Source: Oxalobacteraceae bacterium
GTDB lineage: Bacteria > Pseudomonadota > Gammaproteobacteria > Burkholderiales > Burkholderiaceae_D
Assembly (NCBI GenBank): GCA_003132085.1
Contig: PKWO01000508.1
Span: 1 to 6,849 of the forward strand
DNA length: 6,849 nt
Reading direction: 5' to 3'
Shown here: piece after piece, positions 5,285 to 6,849 of the stretch
Layout: each line of letters begins with the position of its first letter
Position numbering within the stretch: position 1 is the stretch's first letter
Made by a program: the position numbers and the translations under genes
Notes under the pieces: generated by a model
Told to the model about the DNA's origin: nothing
What the model saw: only the letters and a program-made list of their open reading frames with translations
The model's database searches: none

Positions 5285-6849
5285 TCAGCCACTTTTGGCA
5301 CGACTTGCATTAAGTGCGGCGCGTAGCGTCTCGAGGCTGCGTGTATTGAGCACTTTGTCTGGTTCAAGCCAACCGCGTCTTGCTTGCCCAACACCGTATT
5401 GCAGGTTGGCAAAATCGAATGTACTGTGCGCATCCGAGTTGATGCTGACCAGCACGCCTTCGTCGCGTGCCATCTGGCATTGTATGTCGTCGAGATCCAA
5501 ACGAACGGGTTGCGCGTTGAGCTCAAGGCCGATATGGCGACTTTTCGCCTTGCGCATGACGCGTAACATGTCGATGTCGCATGGTTTGCGCTCACCGAGC
5601 AGCCGACCGGTCGGATGCGCCAGCAGATTGACGTAACGATTATCGAGCGCGCGCAAAATGCGTTCGGTCTGCTGTTTGCGTGGCAGATCCAATTTGCTGT
5701 GCACTGCCGCGATCACCACGTCCAGATGCTGTAGCACAGAATCCGGCAGATCGAGCGTGCCGTCCTCAAGCACGTCGACTTCGATACCTTTAAGAATCGT
5801 GATTTCGCTATGGCTTGCGTTAATGCGATCGATCTCGTCGGACTGGCGTGCCACCTGCCGCGGATCGAGGCCATGGGTTACCGTCAAACGGCGCGAGTGG
5901 TCTGTGATTGCAATATATTGCAGACCTTGCGCACGCGCGGCGCGCGCCATCTCTTCGATCGTGTTCCTCCCGTCCGACGCCTTGGTATGTGTATGCAGAT
6001 CGCCGCGCAGATCGGAAAGTGCAATCAGTTGCGGCAACCGGCCGGCGCGGGCAGCTTCAATTTCGCCGCGATCCTCGCGCAGTTCAGGAGCGATGAATGG
6101 CAGTCCCACTGCCGCAAACACTGATTCCTCGGTATCGCCGGCGATTCGCTTTTCGCCTTGAAATACACCATATTCGTTGAGCTTGAGTCCACGCGCCTGT
6201 GCCAGGCGGCGCACGGCAATGTTATGCGACTTCGACCCAGTGAAATAATGCAGCGCCGCACCATAGCTTTCCGCCGGCACCAGGCGCAGGTCGACCTGTA
6301 ACCCGCTATGCAAGACAACGCTGCTGCGCGTTTCGCCGTGCGCCAGCACGGCGTCCACTTCATCGTAGGCGAGGAAGCGTTCCATCAGCGCGCTGCCTGG
6401 TTCGCCAGTCACCAGAATATCGAGATCGCCGACCGTATCTTTCATGCGCCGGTAACTGCCCGCGACCACCACCCGATCGACGCCGCGCACATGCTTCAAA
6501 TAGTCGACCAAGGCCTCCGCGTACTGCACCGCTACCAAACGCGTGAAGCGCTGTGTTTGATCGGCATGCGCCGCGAGCGCTTCGAGAATGTGTTGTTCTG
6601 TCTTCGCGCCGAACCCGGATATGTTGCGAATTTGCCCGGCGCTTGCCGCCTGCCTGAGCTGCTCGATGGTCGCCACGCCCAGTTCGTGGCTGAGAGCTTG
6701 CACGCGCTTTGGCCCGAGTCCCGGTATCTTGAGTAGTTCTGCGAGTGTCGGCGGCATTTGTGTGCGTAGATTGTCAAGCGTGGCGCAATGCCCGGTCGAC
6801 ACGATTTCGTGAATCTTCGCTGCAAGGTCGACGCCGATGCCAGGCAGCT
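5285..6849 (-). CDS. polX: DNA polymerase X with PHP domain (N terminus outside window)
   Basis: PolX is a gap-filling DNA polymerase of base-excision-type repair, with a PHP metal-dependent nuclease domain. The frame stays open at the right edge: LPGIGVDLAAKIHEI precedes the GTG at 6802, so that GTG is not the start. Counting from the first visible residue, the helix-hairpin-helix LPGIG is at 1-5, the second hairpin motif PGLGPKRV is near 42-49, and GFGAKTE near 78-84. The polymerase palm has GSYRR (130-134), GDLDILV with catalytic Asp141 and Asp143, and VDLRLV with the third Asp at 186. PHP ligands are all present: HTH (285, 287), TDH (316, 317), GIE (356), VHS (383), AHP (411) and SDAH (472, 474). 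So both activities should be intact. 520 residues are visible; bacterial PolX is usually about 570-580, so some 60 residues are missing. It is the first visible gene of the minus-strand group. Confidence 0.96.
   Translation of the reverse strand, partial: LPGIGVDLAAKIHEIVSTGHCATLDNLRTQMPPTLAELLKIPGLGPKRVQALSHELGVATIEQLRQAASAGQIRNISGFGAKTEQHILEALAAHADQTQRFTRLVAVQYAEALVDYLKHVRGVDRVVVAGSYRRMKDTVGDLDILVTGEPGSALMERFLAYDEVDAVLAHGETRSSVVLHSGLQVDLRLVPAESYGAALHYFTGSKSHNIAVRRLAQARGLKLNEYGVFQGEKRIAGDTEESVFAAVGLPFIAPELREDRGEIEAARAGRLPQLIALSDLRGDLHTHTKASDGRNTIEEMARAARAQGLQYIAITDHSRRLTVTHGLDPRQVARQSDEIDRINASHSEITILKGIEVDVLEDGTLDLPDSVLQHLDVVIAAVHSKLDLPRKQQTERILRALDNRYVNLLAHPTGRLLGERKPCDIDMLRVMRKAKSRHIGLELNAQPVRLDLDDIQCQMARDEGVLVSINSDAHSTFDFANLQYGVGQARRGWLEPDKVLNTRSLETLRAALNASRAKSG

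Overview
The window looks like chromosomal DNA of a polyhydroxyalkanoate-storing betaproteobacterium, most likely Burkholderiales and perhaps Oxalobacteraceae. The grounds are a phasin gene of the betaproteobacterial PhaP type, a TPR-type sulfotransferase, a PolX DNA polymerase with a PHP domain, and moderate GC. The lineage is inferred from protein flavour only; no rRNA or other marker is present. No tRNA, rRNA, CRISPR array, transposase or complete mobile element was found.

Left half, plus strand: the 3' end of a sulfotransferase gene (open at the left edge) is followed by a 249-base gap with an operator-like double palindrome. Then comes the phasin gene, closed by a textbook terminator at 1724-1750. 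Between 1751 and 2021 there is no convincing gene, but there is a perfect FNR/ANR-type dyad (TTGAT-N4-ATCAA, 1920-1933) about 20 bases upstream of a -10-like TATAAA. Downstream, in the same direction, lie a rhomboid-protease remnant that has lost its central catalytic part in frame, and a ribose-phosphate pyrophosphokinase (PRPP synthase) paralogue. The layout suggests low-oxygen control of the PRPP synthase gene.

Right half, minus strand: polX (open at the right edge), a UPF0149/YecA-like protein with a SEC-C zinc-binding tail, and a stand-alone aminoglycoside-phosphotransferase-like kinase of the COG2187 type are read in that order. The kinase gene converges on the PRPP synthase gene with only 7 bases between the stop codons. 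A second, imperfect FNR-like dyad (9 of 10 conserved bases) lies upstream of the yecA-like gene.

Most genes belong to known families. The observations most worth following up are the FNR-type promoter in front of the rhomboid remnant and PRPP synthase paralogue, the way the rhomboid was shortened (apparently joined at a repeated Ala-His-Leu motif), and the phasin operator. I see no clear evidence of a wholly new multi-gene system.
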